Shown one piece after another: positions 1 to 8,852 of a stretch of DNA of 64,000 nucleotides; within the stretch, counting starts at the first letter, position 1; each line of letters opens with the position of its first letter. The DNA comes from Legionella quinlivanii. GTDB lineage: Bacteria > Pseudomonadota > Gammaproteobacteria > Legionellales > Legionellaceae. The notes beneath the pieces are model-generated. The model saw nothing but the letters and a program-made list of their open reading frames with translations. It had not been told where the DNA came from and ran no database searches. The DNA is taken from positions 248,001-312,000 of the forward strand of contig NZ_MVJN01000002.1 of the NCBI RefSeq assembly GCF_003265995.1, read 5' to 3'. Made by a program: the position numbers and the translations under genes.

Positions 1-40
1 AATACGTAGCTGCTTCTTTTGACCTTGAGGTGTCACAGGC

Positions 41-490
41 TCAGCAAGAGTAACTTCCTGGATCCTGAGCATGGCTGCTTTGAGCATCCCGGTTAGCCTT
101 TAGCTGCGAGCGATTAAAAAGTAATTTTTCAAAAGCGTCACATTGTCTCTGAAAAAAATCTGCGCGGGATAAATAAAATTTATTATTGTGCGAGTCAGTG
201 CCTAATCGGGCGATAAAATTCTTAAGCCCCTTAAACTGACTTTCTGCTTTTGCTGAATCTTCTGAAACACTCATTTCAATTTGAACTGTTTTATTTTCCA
301 ATTTAGCTGTAAATCCATGATCCTGCTTTTTTTCGTAAGAAAAGAAATCAACATCCTCAACTACTACACGAAATAATCTGCTTCCGGCATTGTATTCAAC
401 ATAAGCCTTGGCATCATCTCTGCAATTTGTTCTGTTGAACTTAGAGTTTAGTTCTTCGCATTGTGTTGTTTTAGAATTAAATTTAAACAT
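41..490 (-). CDS. Hypothetical protein, 149 aa
   Basis: I do not recognise a family. The protein has no signal peptide or membrane segment. It is mixed charged sequence with a Lys/Glu-rich middle and a polar C-terminus (about residues 130-149) rich in Ser, Gln and Asp. It is transcribed divergently from the 1057-aa gene, with a gap of about 180 bp between the starts. The ATG at 490 is the first available start and follows a purine-rich stretch (AGAGGTACGCC). The short polar tail would be compatible with a Dot/Icm substrate, but that is only a guess from appearance. Confidence that this is a real gene is moderate, based on length, a clean start and the absence of a competing frame. Confidence 0.55.
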   Translation of the reverse strand: MFKFNSKTTQCEELNSKFNRTNCRDDAKAYVEYNAGSRLFRVVVEDVDFFSYEKKQDHGFTAKLENKTVQIEMSVSEDSAKAESQFKGLKNFIARLGTDSHNNKFYLSRADFFQRQCDAFEKLLFNRSQLKANRDAQSSHAQDPGSYSC

Positions 491-615
491 GGCGTACCTC
501 TAATCATAGTCAAAGGCGCACTTTATACAGTATTGAAGAAAAATAGGCAAATTAATTAGGCAATGTCCAATGACGCTGAACATTTAAAGCCTGCATGGAC
601 AGCATAAAAGCCATA

Positions 616-644
616 TTGATTAATTAATTCACAGAATGTATACT
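616..644 (+). promoter_or_regulatory. Sigma70-type promoter for the 1057-aa gene
   Basis: A -35 box TTGATT (616-621) and a -10 box TATACT (639-644) are separated by exactly 17 bp. Transcription would begin near 651, about 22 bases before the GTG at 674. The match to consensus is seen directly; activity is inferred. Confidence 0.6.
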
Positions 645-673
645 TTACACTTTTGTTGTAACAGGTACTTATT

Positions 674-3600
674 GTGAAAAACAAACAAGAGCTTCGCCGA
701 GAATATAAGGCACTAATAAAACAAGCAAAAACATTCAAAAATGAAAAGAAATATACTCAAGCAGCTCAACTATGCGACAAAATACTGGGCAATCCCAAAT
801 TGTCTGGTACATCTCCGAAAATAGCAACTTCGGCAATGATGCTCAAAAAAGAGTTAATAGAATTGACAAAAGAGTCAGTGGACTTTGGGATTAGAAAAGC
901 CATCGTAATGCGCAACATCGGACGATTTGCTGATGCCATCCAAGCCCTGGAACAATTGAGCCAAACCACTGTTTTAAGCCCTGATAACTATCAAAAAATC
1001 CTGCAATTACAGCAAGAGACTATTGCTGAGGCGCATTCAAAAATCAAGGGCGTTTTTACATCCAAAGAAACAATTGATCAGACAATACCTCCAACTGTGC
1101 TATGCAAGGAGAGCTATCTTGCGGAAAAGAATGAAATATTTGCACAGCATCCTCTCAAAATGAAAGAGAGCTTTTCAGCACGTGTTGACTGGGTCCTGCG
1201 TCTGATTCAGTTTCTTAAACAACACATGCTGAAAGCCAACGATACTTTTCCCTTTATTAAGGAAGAATTCTTGCAGCAGAATGCAGCGGGGGCTCAAAAG
1301 CGCTTCTCATTTATGGGTAACATAACACTTCCTTATTTTTCGGGTTATAGAAATGGGATTTCAATTCTAATGCAACGCATGTGCGATCGTGCATTTAGAA
1401 ATGCAGCGAACGATTATTACCTTGAGGATTCAGTCGATATATTACGTATGCTCTTTGAGACGATTTATCGCTTTCCACGTAGTGAGCGCGGACTTCTGAC
1501 AAAATATTTACCCTGGGGAGAACACTCCTGGTATCTCTTGGATTTTTTTAGTGCCATTTTTGCTACAACTGATCTTTGCTTTATTAATGATGGTTTTGAA
1601 AATGGATTATCTATCGCACCTTTTAATTTCGATGGTGACGTTGTAAAGCAAAAACAGTTGATTCAATTTCATTCTGTAATGCTTACATTCCGTGCTCTGG
1701 TTAAGCATAGCATTACTGACATTCTTACTAAAGATTTGGAATTCTTGTCTGTCTTTTTTGAGCAAGTAAAAAATCATCTTTCATCTGGCACTCCCCTCAC
1801 CCCAATGGAAAAGCCTGAGAATCTTGAAACACTGCTCCGATTTAGCAAGCATAGTTTTCTTTTACTTAAACTTATCGCTTTGCTGCCGAGAAATTATGCT
1901 AAATCCACTTACAGCCTGGAAGTTATCCAGGAAACCGGCGTCTCTCTTGATACGATTGAGTCAGTTGACAAGCAAAAATTATGTGAATGGCTAGCTAATA
2001 AATCAGAACCGATTACTCCCATTGATAAATTTTTACCTGCCGATAATAAAACACCTGAGCCTGAACCTGAAAAGGTACATCCTATTTGGTCCCAGTCCCT
2101 TTTGGAATCGACTCAAAAAGCTACCAAGGGACAACAGCTCACATTATGTGCTATCAAAGATAGCAATCAGTTAGCTCCCCATACCCGCTTCCAGATACTT
2201 GGTTTTGAAGATTTTTTAAGTATTAAAAATCGATTATCGCTTTTGCGAGTACTGGAGATGACCGGTGAATTTTTTATGCCCAGAAATTGGGGAAATAAGC
2301 AAAAAACACTGGATATCATCGACATTGATATGGTTGGGAAAATCAGAAGCGCCCTTTCGCATCCTGAAGAACGAGAGTATTTGTCGGTTATAAAAGATTT
2401 GGAAAAAGATCCAGTACTCCTTGAGCAGCTTCATAATGAATTAATGATTTTCAGTGGCTCGGTTTATGAGCTCGTTGTGTCACGCGAAAGTGAGTTGGAC
2501 TGGCAAGTAGAGGATACCAGCTCAGGATATGATGATTGGAAAGATGCCATGGACCTGTATTGGCAATCCATTAAAAAGCATTATTCTCTGGATAAAAAAA
2601 CATCTTCTCACATTCTTACCAAGCCGCTTTTGGAAGAAAAAGAGCGCGATACCCTATTGGGACTGGTACTCCCTGCTCATCATAAAATGCTCAAGGACTG
2701 TCTTGCCAATGACGTCAGTTTTTTCATCGCCAATAAAAAATCACCCCTTAATCTTTTCGACGAGATTACAGCTAATCTATCCTCTACAGATAAGAAACAG
2801 AATGCAGATAAAAGGCAAGTAAAGAAATTATTGACGAAAGCCGATAAAATATACAGAGTGTATAAAAGCGATTTTGAAACTAAAAAAAGAAAGGAAGATA
2901 CGCTTAATAATCAACGTATTAAACAAAATCAGTCTGATGCGATGACCAATCTTTATCCAGGTATTCTTCAAGTTGCACATACATTCTGGAAAGCTGAGAA
3001 AAATGACTCCAATGATCTTTCCGAAATACTGGAAAAATTGATCGATCGTCTTGATCTGCTCACTGCCTTGCTGGAAGAAGAAAAGCTCGATGATGATTCA
3101 CTTCGTGAATTTCAGGAATTGTTACATACCAGAATTAAGGATGATATCCGTTTTTCACAAAGTATTGCCTATTTGCTTGGTCAGATTATCTCTTGCATCA
3201 ATAAATTATCCAGCCTTTGTGATTTAAGTCTGATCAATCAGACCTTACATGATAAACTGGGAGATCTCATTTCTTTACGTAATGCGCTTGAACATTCCGA
3301 CCCATTTGTGGAGAGTTCCGTCACTTCTTTTTATAATATGTTCAGTCCTCTTACACAGCTAATGGCCTGCACCGTCGGAGAAATTGTTTTCTATTTTAAT
3401 CCGGACATAAAGGACTTTCAAACGAGATTAAAAATTCAATTTCCAGATATGGATTTCGAGGGATTAACCTCTGCGAGTTCCAGCTATTCTGGCAGCACCA
3501 GCAGCCTGCCATCGCTTATAAGTCCAACTGGTTTACGGGTTAAGCAAGAGAATGCACTACGTCTTTCCGGTTTTGTTTTTGCACAGGAAGAAGTCAGAAA

Positions 3601-3847
3601 GTCTCCTTCTCCTGAGGGAATGGATGATTTTTTTCAGGCAGAGGACGATCTGGTACTTATGAACCTGAACGAAGAACTGGAAAAAGAAGAGGAAGAACAA
3701 CCTGCCGTCAATCTGACACGATCAGGCTCGGAATTTTACCGTATGCGATTTTTTGATAGAGAATGTACCTCTCCTGTTACTGTTGATAATAGTCAGTATG
3801 AAGCAGGCTCAGATTCCGAATATGATTTCTTTCACACTTTTGAATGA
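674..3847 (+). CDS. Large alpha-helical protein, probable Dot/Icm effector
   Basis: This 1057-aa protein has no recognisable catalytic motif. The first 120 residues are Lys/Ala-rich helices with a TPR-like look (residues 20-45 and 70-100). The body is predicted helical with charged coiled-coil-like stretches (about 690-800). The C-terminal 120 residues change character: a Ser-rich linker (about 930-950), then an acidic block with consecutive Glu residues (about 1000-1015), then a polar tail ending in Phe-Glu. Such a tail with a Glu-rich block is typical of Legionella Dot/Icm translocation signals (known), so an effector role is inferred. Translation starts at GTG 674, just downstream of a good sigma70 promoter; the Shine-Dalgarno is weak (ACAGG). 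It is a monocistronic-looking gene followed by a strong inverted repeat. Confidence 0.8.
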   Translation: MKNKQELRREYKALIKQAKTFKNEKKYTQAAQLCDKILGNPKLSGTSPKIATSAMMLKKELIELTKESVDFGIRKAIVMRNIGRFADAIQALEQLSQTTVLSPDNYQKILQLQQETIAEAHSKIKGVFTSKETIDQTIPPTVLCKESYLAEKNEIFAQHPLKMKESFSARVDWVLRLIQFLKQHMLKANDTFPFIKEEFLQQNAAGAQKRFSFMGNITLPYFSGYRNGISILMQRMCDRAFRNAANDYYLEDSVDILRMLFETIYRFPRSERGLLTKYLPWGEHSWYLLDFFSAIFATTDLCFINDGFENGLSIAPFNFDGDVVKQKQLIQFHSVMLTFRALVKHSITDILTKDLEFLSVFFEQVKNHLSSGTPLTPMEKPENLETLLRFSKHSFLLLKLIALLPRNYAKSTYSLEVIQETGVSLDTIESVDKQKLCEWLANKSEPITPIDKFLPADNKTPEPEPEKVHPIWSQSLLESTQKATKGQQLTLCAIKDSNQLAPHTRFQILGFEDFLSIKNRLSLLRVLEMTGEFFMPRNWGNKQKTLDIIDIDMVGKIRSALSHPEEREYLSVIKDLEKDPVLLEQLHNELMIFSGSVYELVVSRESELDWQVEDTSSGYDDWKDAMDLYWQSIKKHYSLDKKTSSHILTKPLLEEKERDTLLGLVLPAHHKMLKDCLANDVSFFIANKKSPLNLFDEITANLSSTDKKQNADKRQVKKLLTKADKIYRVYKSDFETKKRKEDTLNNQRIKQNQSDAMTNLYPGILQVAHTFWKAEKNDSNDLSEILEKLIDRLDLLTALLEEEKLDDDSLREFQELLHTRIKDDIRFSQSIAYLLGQIISCINKLSSLCDLSLINQTLHDKLGDLISLRNALEHSDPFVESSVTSFYNMFSPLTQLMACTVGEIVFYFNPDIKDFQTRLKIQFPDMDFEGLTSASSSYSGSTSSLPSLISPTGLRVKQENALRLSGFVFAQEEVRKSPSPEGMDDFFQAEDDLVLMNLNEELEKEEEEQPAVNLTRSGSEFYRMRFFDRECTSPVTVDNSQYEAGSDSEYDFFHTFE

Positions 3848-3885
3848 CGTTACTGGAGCTTCCTGAATATCATTCGCAAAAATCC

Positions 3886-3924
3886 TGATTCAGCATATAC
3901 TTGCCTATAAGTAATGCTGAATCA
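3886..3924. other. Strong inverted repeat immediately before the 173-aa gene
   Basis: TGATTCAGCAT (3886-3896) pairs perfectly with ATGCTGAATCA (3914-3924). The inner arms TACTT (3898-3902) and AAGTA (3909-3913) extend the stem to 16 pairs with one bulged A and a 6-base loop. No T-run follows, so it is not a classical terminator. It ends 5 bases before the ATG at 3930, so an RNA hairpin here would abut the ribosome binding region of that gene. Confidence 0.55.
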
Positions 3925-3929
3925 CTAGT

Positions 3930-4451
3930 ATGAGCAAACTCAATTTTTCCTGGATCCCTTTGATTATCGGCGCAAGCAGCGGTCTCTTTTTGGTTCCGCT
4001 TTTCGGCTTTGCTGCCATATTAATTAATGTTTATCTGATAGCTCCGGAGAGTTCCAATACCAGCTCTCTTTTTTTTCTTTTGGCGTTTTCCTATGCTGTT
4101 GCCATGTATTTCACCGGCTTTATCAGCGGCCGACTTTACACCTCAGGAATACAAAAGCAGTATTTTGGGTTTCTCATTGGTTTCCTGGCCTGGTCTATAG
4201 TATTAATAGTGCTTATCATAATCCTCAATAATGGCATTCAATATTCAAATGCTCATTTCAGGACAATCAGCATACGAATAGTCCGTACCTCTTTAGAATT
4301 ACATGATGGTTTCTCAGTCTCGCATGGCTATATCAGTATGGTTACGCTTGAACCCAAAGCAAGCTTTCTGACCTTTTTTTACGGCGCCTTGTGCAGCAGC
4401 CTTGGAGGCTACCTGGGTTTTCAGAAAAAACAGAAAAAGCAGGTTAAGTAA
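3930..4451 (+). CDS. Small integral membrane protein, 173 aa
   Basis: The protein shows four hydrophobic stretches (about residues 8-38, 47-70, 78-98 and 146-163), so it is probably a four-helix inner membrane protein. The loop around 100-140 is polar. The C-terminus is Lys/Gln-rich and probably cytoplasmic. Its stop codon shares one base with the start of the SDR-DoxX gene (TAATG), so the two are translationally coupled. It may assist the membrane part of that neighbour, but this is inference. No Shine-Dalgarno is evident before the ATG; instead a long hairpin sits there. Family not identified. Confidence 0.75.
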   Translation: MSKLNFSWIPLIIGASSGLFLVPLFGFAAILINVYLIAPESSNTSSLFFLLAFSYAVAMYFTGFISGRLYTSGIQKQYFGFLIGFLAWSIVLIVLIIILNNGIQYSNAHFRTISIRIVRTSLELHDGFSVSHGYISMVTLEPKASFLTFFYGALCSSLGGYLGFQKKQKKQVK

Positions 4452-5752
4452 TGATTATCATGGTGCTTGGCGCAACCGGTTTTGTTGGAACTCATTTAAC
4501 GAGAAAACTCTTAGATGAAGAGCATGAGATCCATGCAGTCGTCAGAACGATTGAGACAGGTCAGGCACTGTTCCCCTCAGCCACTCTGATAGAATGCGAC
4601 TTTGCAGAACAGCAAAACCTCGAAGAGTGGATGTTACGCATGAAAAATGTGGATGTAGTCATTAACTGTATCGGCATATTTTATCATCGAAACCCATCCG
4701 TAGTCTGGCAAATTCATTTTAATTCTCCCCGTGTTATTTTCGAGGCAGCTTTAAAAGCCGGGGTAAAAAAAATAATTCAGCTCTCAGCTCTGGCAGTCGA
4801 ACACTATGAGTCAGAATATGCCAAAAGCAAACTGGAGCTTGATAATTATTTACTAACACTACCTGTTCAATCGCTGATTTTCAGACCCTCATTTATTTAC
4901 GGGCCTGGTTCAGAGGGAGGTATGGCCTTGTTAATGACAATGGCCTCTTTTCCGGTTATCCCACTGCCAGGAAAGGGCGAGCAGCTGCTACAACCTATTC
5001 ATATCGATACATTATGCACCGCAATTTCAAACATGGCTTTTTTGCCTCACGGCCCATCTTACGTTTTAACGGCAGTTTCTCCTGCAGCAATATCACTAAA
5101 AACAATTCTGGGTAGTTTACGCCACTGGCTTCAGTTACCAGAAAGTATTTTTATTCAAGTTCCAATGATATTAATTAAGACAATGGCCTGGTTCGGTAAT
5201 TTCAGTTCCTCATCAAAAATTAATTCCCCGGCTATCAGCATGTTGAGTAGTAATAATATAGCCACAGCCGAAGAGACTTCAGCGTTTTACCAGATTACAG
5301 GCGTCAACCCTGAATCCTTTAAAGAGGGGCTTGAAAAAAAACCAGGTACCAATGGAGATCGCTGGCAGGCACAATTAGGATGGCTAAGACCATTGCTCCG
5401 TCTAAGTTTAGTTTTTATGTGGTTCGCCAGTGCCTTGACCAGCGCATTCTTTGCCCAGGAAACATCCTATCTAATTTTAAAGCAGGCCGGAGTTCCGGAC
5501 ACGTTGCAATCCCTGCTGCTGTTTGGTGCTTCCTTTATTAATTTTCTGCTTGGACTAGGCCTGTTATTTAATTTCAGGACGCGTAGCAATTGTATTGTTC
5601 AGCTCATAATTATTGTTATTTATACCTTAATCATCAGTGTTCAATTGCCTCATTACTGGCTGGAACCCTTTGGCTCCGTTGTAAAGAATATCCCCATTAT
5701 GGTTGCCATTCTTATCCTGTATTTCACCGAGCCTGTCTCATCCGCTCATTGA
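4451..5752 (+). CDS. NAD(P)-binding SDR oxidoreductase fused to a DoxX-like membrane domain
   Basis: The N-terminal half is an extended/atypical short-chain dehydrogenase. It has the nucleotide-binding GxxGxxG loop (G7, G10, G13), Ser112, and a YxxxK pair at Tyr123/Lys127. From about residue 310 to 430 four hydrophobic helices form a DoxX-like membrane domain. This 430-residue architecture (NAD-dependent epimerase-like head plus DoxX-like tail) is a known bacterial family whose substrate is generally not established; quinone- or lipid-linked chemistry at the inner membrane is plausible but unproven. The start overlaps the stop of the upstream membrane protein. The 3' end overlaps the convergent 352-aa gene by 7 bp. 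DUF2269 proteins, often found near this family, occur in this window at 46.8 kb, not adjacent. Confidence 0.85.
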   Translation: MIIMVLGATGFVGTHLTRKLLDEEHEIHAVVRTIETGQALFPSATLIECDFAEQQNLEEWMLRMKNVDVVINCIGIFYHRNPSVVWQIHFNSPRVIFEAALKAGVKKIIQLSALAVEHYESEYAKSKLELDNYLLTLPVQSLIFRPSFIYGPGSEGGMALLMTMASFPVIPLPGKGEQLLQPIHIDTLCTAISNMAFLPHGPSYVLTAVSPAAISLKTILGSLRHWLQLPESIFIQVPMILIKTMAWFGNFSSSSKINSPAISMLSSNNIATAEETSAFYQITGVNPESFKEGLEKKPGTNGDRWQAQLGWLRPLLRLSLVFMWFASALTSAFFAQETSYLILKQAGVPDTLQSLLLFGASFINFLLGLGLLFNFRTRSNCIVQLIIIVIYTLIISVQLPHYWLEPFGSVVKNIPIMVAILILYFTEPVSSAH

Positions 5753-6804
5753 GAAGGCGTTGCCCCTTTATTATGCAGTTCCGCTGAAACCTCATCGCTA
5801 CTTTGAGGACCCGCTATTTTTTCGCCTGCGGATTGGAATACTCCTTTACTCATTGATTTTGCTAACAATCCACTGGCAGGAACTTGAACTGAAGTAGTCG
5901 TGGTTGTTGTAGTGGCTGATGGGTAGCTTCTCGGATGTTTTCTTTTTAATACTAACTCTTCCTCAGAAGAGCTTTCTTTTGAATCATAGGATTCTTTTTC
6001 TTTTTCCTCTTCAGAAAATCGGTTCCATTTTCCTCTTCTACCCCCTGCCATATTCAGTGATGAAAGCCCTGGTTCTGATTGAGTACTGGCCTGAAAAGTA
6101 CCTTTAAAATATTTTTTAAATTCTTTTTTAGTAATATCAACAGGAAAATCAATTATATAATTATCATCGTCCGAAGATAAATCGAAGCTGTCCACATTGA
6201 TCTCCGGGATAACCGTCATATCAGCTCGCCAGCTTCTGTTTCTTTTATCTATAAAGTTAGTCATTTCCTTTAAAAAAATACCCATATCTTTTTTATCGAT
6301 TGTAACCGAGATTCCAACCGGCTCTTTATAGAAGCTGGACTGCCTGTAATCCTCTAAATCCTTATACATTTCACTAAATTTAATTGCCTCTGTTTTGCTA
6401 TGAAAAACAACCCCTCTATCAAGATCATCCTCTGTGACATCGTCATCTGTTACGATATAAACCCTGGAATAAGGCAAAGCCCCATGCAAATCAACTGCTT
6501 TTCTCAATTCATTTTGCCCGGATACCTCGACAAGAGTATTGAAACGACAATCTTTATTTTTCCCGACATTCCCAATGCCATTATGGACTTCTTTTAGTGT
6601 ATGCATAGCATAGTTGGATAAAGACATCGATTGATTGGGGAGATTCCTGCTCATTCCTGCACCCGCCAGTAAAAATGCGGGTACTGCCTTTGCGCTTTTA
6701 GTCAGCACGGAGAGGGAGTCCTGAAAATCTGAGTGACGGTAACGCCTTCGGGATGTGTTGGTATTAATCCAGTCTTTTCTTACATACACTTCCATGATTT
6801 TCAT
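5746..6804 (-). CDS. Hypothetical protein, probable effector
   Basis: This 352-aa protein has no signal peptide or clear membrane helix apart from a short hydrophobic patch near residues 40-50. The first 210 residues look globular (alternating beta-like and acidic segments such as VDxFDLSSDDD near 205). The last 130 residues are low complexity: a Glu/Ser/Lys stretch (about 265-290), a run of seven Thr residues (about 302-308), and a polar tail ending in PSQ. That organisation, an acidic Ser-rich linker and a short polar C-terminus, is common in Dot/Icm substrates, so effector status is inferred. Start ATG at 6804; a second in-frame ATG lies three codons later. It ends tail-to-tail with the SDR gene, overlapping it by 7 bp. 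Confidence 0.7.
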   Translation of the reverse strand: MKIMEVYVRKDWINTNTSRRRYRHSDFQDSLSVLTKSAKAVPAFLLAGAGMSRNLPNQSMSLSNYAMHTLKEVHNGIGNVGKNKDCRFNTLVEVSGQNELRKAVDLHGALPYSRVYIVTDDDVTEDDLDRGVVFHSKTEAIKFSEMYKDLEDYRQSSFYKEPVGISVTIDKKDMGIFLKEMTNFIDKRNRSWRADMTVIPEINVDSFDLSSDDDNYIIDFPVDITKKEFKKYFKGTFQASTQSEPGLSSLNMAGGRRGKWNRFSEEEKEKESYDSKESSSEEELVLKRKHPRSYPSATTTTTTTSVQVPASGLLAKSMSKGVFQSAGEKIAGPQSSDEVSAELHNKGATPSQ

Positions 6805-7099
6805 AATCAGCTCCCTACCAATTTTTCTCCTTCTTTAAGTATAATTTAGATTTTGTATTGATCTATCTGCATCCAATTTGTGCAGCCACAAAGAAAAGTT
6901 AAACATCCAGCAGCAAATTAAAATTATGAGGTTTAAATTTTTAAATTGTAATCTATACTTAAAAAGTAAACCGGAGAGGTTTGCGAAATGTATCTTCTGT
7001 AGAGTAAGGTGTTTGGAAATTTCGTAGGTAACTCTTTCATATACTCATTCATCTCTCTACAGTTAAACTTTTAGTCATGTAAATAAGGAGATTTACAAA

Positions 7100-7414
7100 A
7101 TGAAGATTATTACTATAGCTTTTGCAGCTTTAGCTATGTTATTTAGTGCAGCTTCCTTTGCTGATAAAGTAGTTATTACTGGTTCCCCCGTAGTGTTAGA
7201 GCAAAAAGGTGATGTATATTATGTGCCCGAAAGTTACAGCGCAACTACTGACTATAACTATGTGACTATTGGTGGAACGAATCGCGTTTGTTACCTGCAA
7301 CAACAACCCACTCTTGCTTCTCTTAACAATGAAGTGATTAACGTTGAAGTCGGTGGAAAACAAGTCCAATGGACCTGCTATGCCTATGATGAAACTTATT
7401 TCACTACAAAGTAA
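7100..7414 (+). CDS. Small secreted protein, 104 aa
   Basis: A clear Sec signal peptide covers residues 1-21 (basic n-region, hydrophobic core, cleavage after SFA). The mature part is about 83 residues, rich in Tyr, Val and Thr, with two cysteines (about 69 and 92) that could form a disulfide in the periplasm. An AAGGAG Shine-Dalgarno lies about 9 bases before the ATG. The 290-bp upstream region contains TATACT-like -10 candidates (6954-6959, 7040-7045) but no convincing -35. A perfect terminator follows. I do not recognise the family. It is a monocistronic small exported protein. Confidence 0.8.
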   Translation: MKIITIAFAALAMLFSAASFADKVVITGSPVVLEQKGDVYYVPESYSATTDYNYVTIGGTNRVCYLQQQPTLASLNNEVINVEVGGKQVQWTCYAYDETYFTTK

Positions 7415-7426
7415 GTAGAGCTAACT

Positions 7427-7457
7427 AAATAATAGCGGTTTATAACCGCTATTATTT
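7427..7457 (+). terminator. Rho-independent terminator after the 104-aa secreted protein
   Basis: A 14-bp perfect stem (core AATAGCGGTT pairing with AACCGCTATT), a 3-base loop, and a T-rich tail (ATTTTTATTT) follow the stop at 7414 by 12 bases. It also lies 15 bases beyond the stop of the convergent 52-aa gene, but the tail favours the plus direction. Confidence 0.85.
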
Positions 7458-7472
7458 TTATTTCTGTTACGT

Positions 7473-7631
7473 CTAGTATTGCGCGGTCGCATCGCTGGCA
7501 GGAAATGTATCTTCAATTGTTTCATCCAGTTCTTCTTCTGTTTTGGGTATAGGATCTTCTGCCCTTCTGGATTTGTTCTCATCAGACTCTGGAATGACTT
7601 TCTTTTTTTCTCTATTATTTTTATTAGCCAT
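7473..7631 (-). CDS. Small acidic protein, 52 aa, with a DTFPASD motif
   Basis: Reading the complement of 7473-7631 gives a 52-residue ORF with ATG at 7631 preceded by GGAGAACCTC, a good Shine-Dalgarno. The protein is Lys/Arg-rich at the start, then Glu-rich (TEEELDETIEDTFPASD), ending AQY. Short proteins ending in an I-E-D-x-F-P-A-S-D type motif are common in Proteobacteria and of unknown function (from memory). The conserved-looking motif, the RBS and the position before the acylphosphatase region support it as a real gene. A plus-strand frame over the same bases is probably spurious. Confidence 0.65.
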   Translation of the reverse strand: MANKNNREKKKVIPESDENKSRRAEDPIPKTEEELDETIEDTFPASDATAQY

Positions 7632-7677
7632 GAGGTTCTCCTTAAACTGTTTCTCTTATTCTAAGTATAGACCCTCA

Positions 7678-7950
7678 CTAAAAAGACCGAAATTCTGAAT
7701 ACTCTCTCCAGGGGAGATCCTCCCTGACACAGTCTGTGACATGAGCAAGACTTGGCCCCTGCTTCAACCAATGAAAAAACGCCTCCAGTTTCTCATTTTC
7801 ACCACAGGCCATCACTTCAACCCGGCCATCGGCCAGGTTACGGGCCCAGCCCTTAATGCCTAATTGTTCGGCCTCTTCTCTGGCAGAAGCCCGAAACCAT
7901 ACACCTTGAACTTTGCCTGATATAAAACAGTGCAAGCAGGATACTGACAT
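7678..7950 (-). CDS. acyP: Acylphosphatase
   Basis: This 90-aa protein has the size and motifs of the common-type acylphosphatase, which hydrolyses carboxyl-phosphate bonds such as acetyl phosphate in the cytoplasm. The GKVQGVWFRAS segment (about residues 12-22) carries the phosphate-binding loop and catalytic Arg (in FRAS). The GWARNLADGRVEV segment (about 34-46) carries the catalytic Asn and the second family signature. Length is normal. Start ATG at 7950. It lies between the 52-aa gene (same strand, 46 bp downstream) and the divergent ribosome-associated protein gene. Confidence 0.95.
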   Translation of the reverse strand: MSVSCLHCFISGKVQGVWFRASAREEAEQLGIKGWARNLADGRVEVMACGENEKLEAFFHWLKQGPSLAHVTDCVREDLPWREYSEFRSF

Positions 7951-8093
7951 TGCTATACTCCCTTAAAATAACCCCATAACAGAGAAACATTACTACTATC
8001 TCAAAAACTCCTCTACAATTAATAATGAATGATGAGAAAAAATCTATTTTTCATTTCGCTTAATAATAAACTTTACAATGGAGGTAGGACCCC

Positions 8094-8660
8094 ATGAAAC
8101 TTCCTATCAATGTTGTTTTTAGAAATATGGATCGTTCATTAACCGCCGAAGAAAAAGCTATTCACCTGGCAGAAAAGCTGAATCGATTTTATCAGAATAT
8201 CACTCGCTGTGATGTAGTGATTGAATCTGAGCATCGGCATCATTATAAGGGCAACCTCTATCATGTACGAATTGATCTGACTCTACCCGGCTCTGAATTG
8301 GTGGTAAGCAAAAGCCACGGTGATGAACATGCGCATGAAGACGTCTATGTTGCTATCCGCGATGCTTTTAACGCGATGAAACGGCAACTTCAAAGCCACA
8401 TAAAAAAGGTTCGAGGGCATGTCAAGCATCACCAGACTGCCCCTCAGGGAAAAATTGCCGAAATTTATCCACCTGCTGATTATGGATTCATCGAAACCAT
8501 TGACGGTCGCCGAATTCGCTTTACCAGTGCCAGCGTTGTTTCCTATGATTTTGAAAAACTTGAAATTGGTGATGTTGTAAGATTTATAGAAGCAGAAGAT
8601 GCCATCGCCCCAGCCGCCAGCACCATCCATGTTGAGAAACGCTTCACTGCGGAAGGATAA
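8094..8660 (+). CDS. HPF/RaiA-like ribosome-associated protein with a cold-shock-like C-terminal domain
   Basis: Residues 1-115 match the ribosome hibernation/S30AE fold: N-terminal beta strand, the RNMDRSLTAEEKA segment, and a His-rich stretch with a basic helix (KRQLQSHIKKVRGH). Residues about 123-185 form an OB-fold cold-shock-like domain (GKIAEIYPPADYGFIE, where GFI matches the RNP-like motif). HPF-cold-shock fusions are known in Proteobacteria and are expected to bind ribosomes or RNA under stress; the exact role here is inferred. A GGAGG Shine-Dalgarno lies about 9 bases before the ATG. It is convergent with the Sel1 gene, and a repeat element fills the gap. Confidence 0.85.
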   Translation: MKLPINVVFRNMDRSLTAEEKAIHLAEKLNRFYQNITRCDVVIESEHRHHYKGNLYHVRIDLTLPGSELVVSKSHGDEHAHEDVYVAIRDAFNAMKRQLQSHIKKVRGHVKHHQTAPQGKIAEIYPPADYGFIETIDGRRIRFTSASVVSYDFEKLEIGDVVRFIEAEDAIAPAASTIHVEKRFTAEG

Positions 8661-8690
8661 AAATATACAAGGGAGTTCGCTCTTTAAATC

Positions 8691-8821
8691 CTCTCTCCCC
8701 GCCAATAAACTGTCCTCCCCGCGAAGGCGGGGAGCCATCTCTGAGCTCGCTAAATGCCAACTGAGGAATGGTTTCCCGCCTTCGCGGGAAGGACAAAAAT
8801 GGCAGTGAGAGTTAGAGAGGG
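8691..8821. repeat. Intergenic inverted-repeat element, family A copy 1
   Basis: CCCGCGAAGGCGGGGAGCCAT (about 8719-8739) pairs with an inverted copy near 8768-8789. Outside these arms the sequence from about 8705 to 8820 matches the element at 42281-42410 closely, including the tail GGCAGTGAGAGTTAGAGAG. Compared with copy 2 it lacks about 14 bases just before that tail. It lies between two convergent genes, where such elements are tolerated. Confidence 0.75.
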
Positions 8822-8852
8822 TTTAAAATCAACCGTCTCTCTGTGAAACCTG

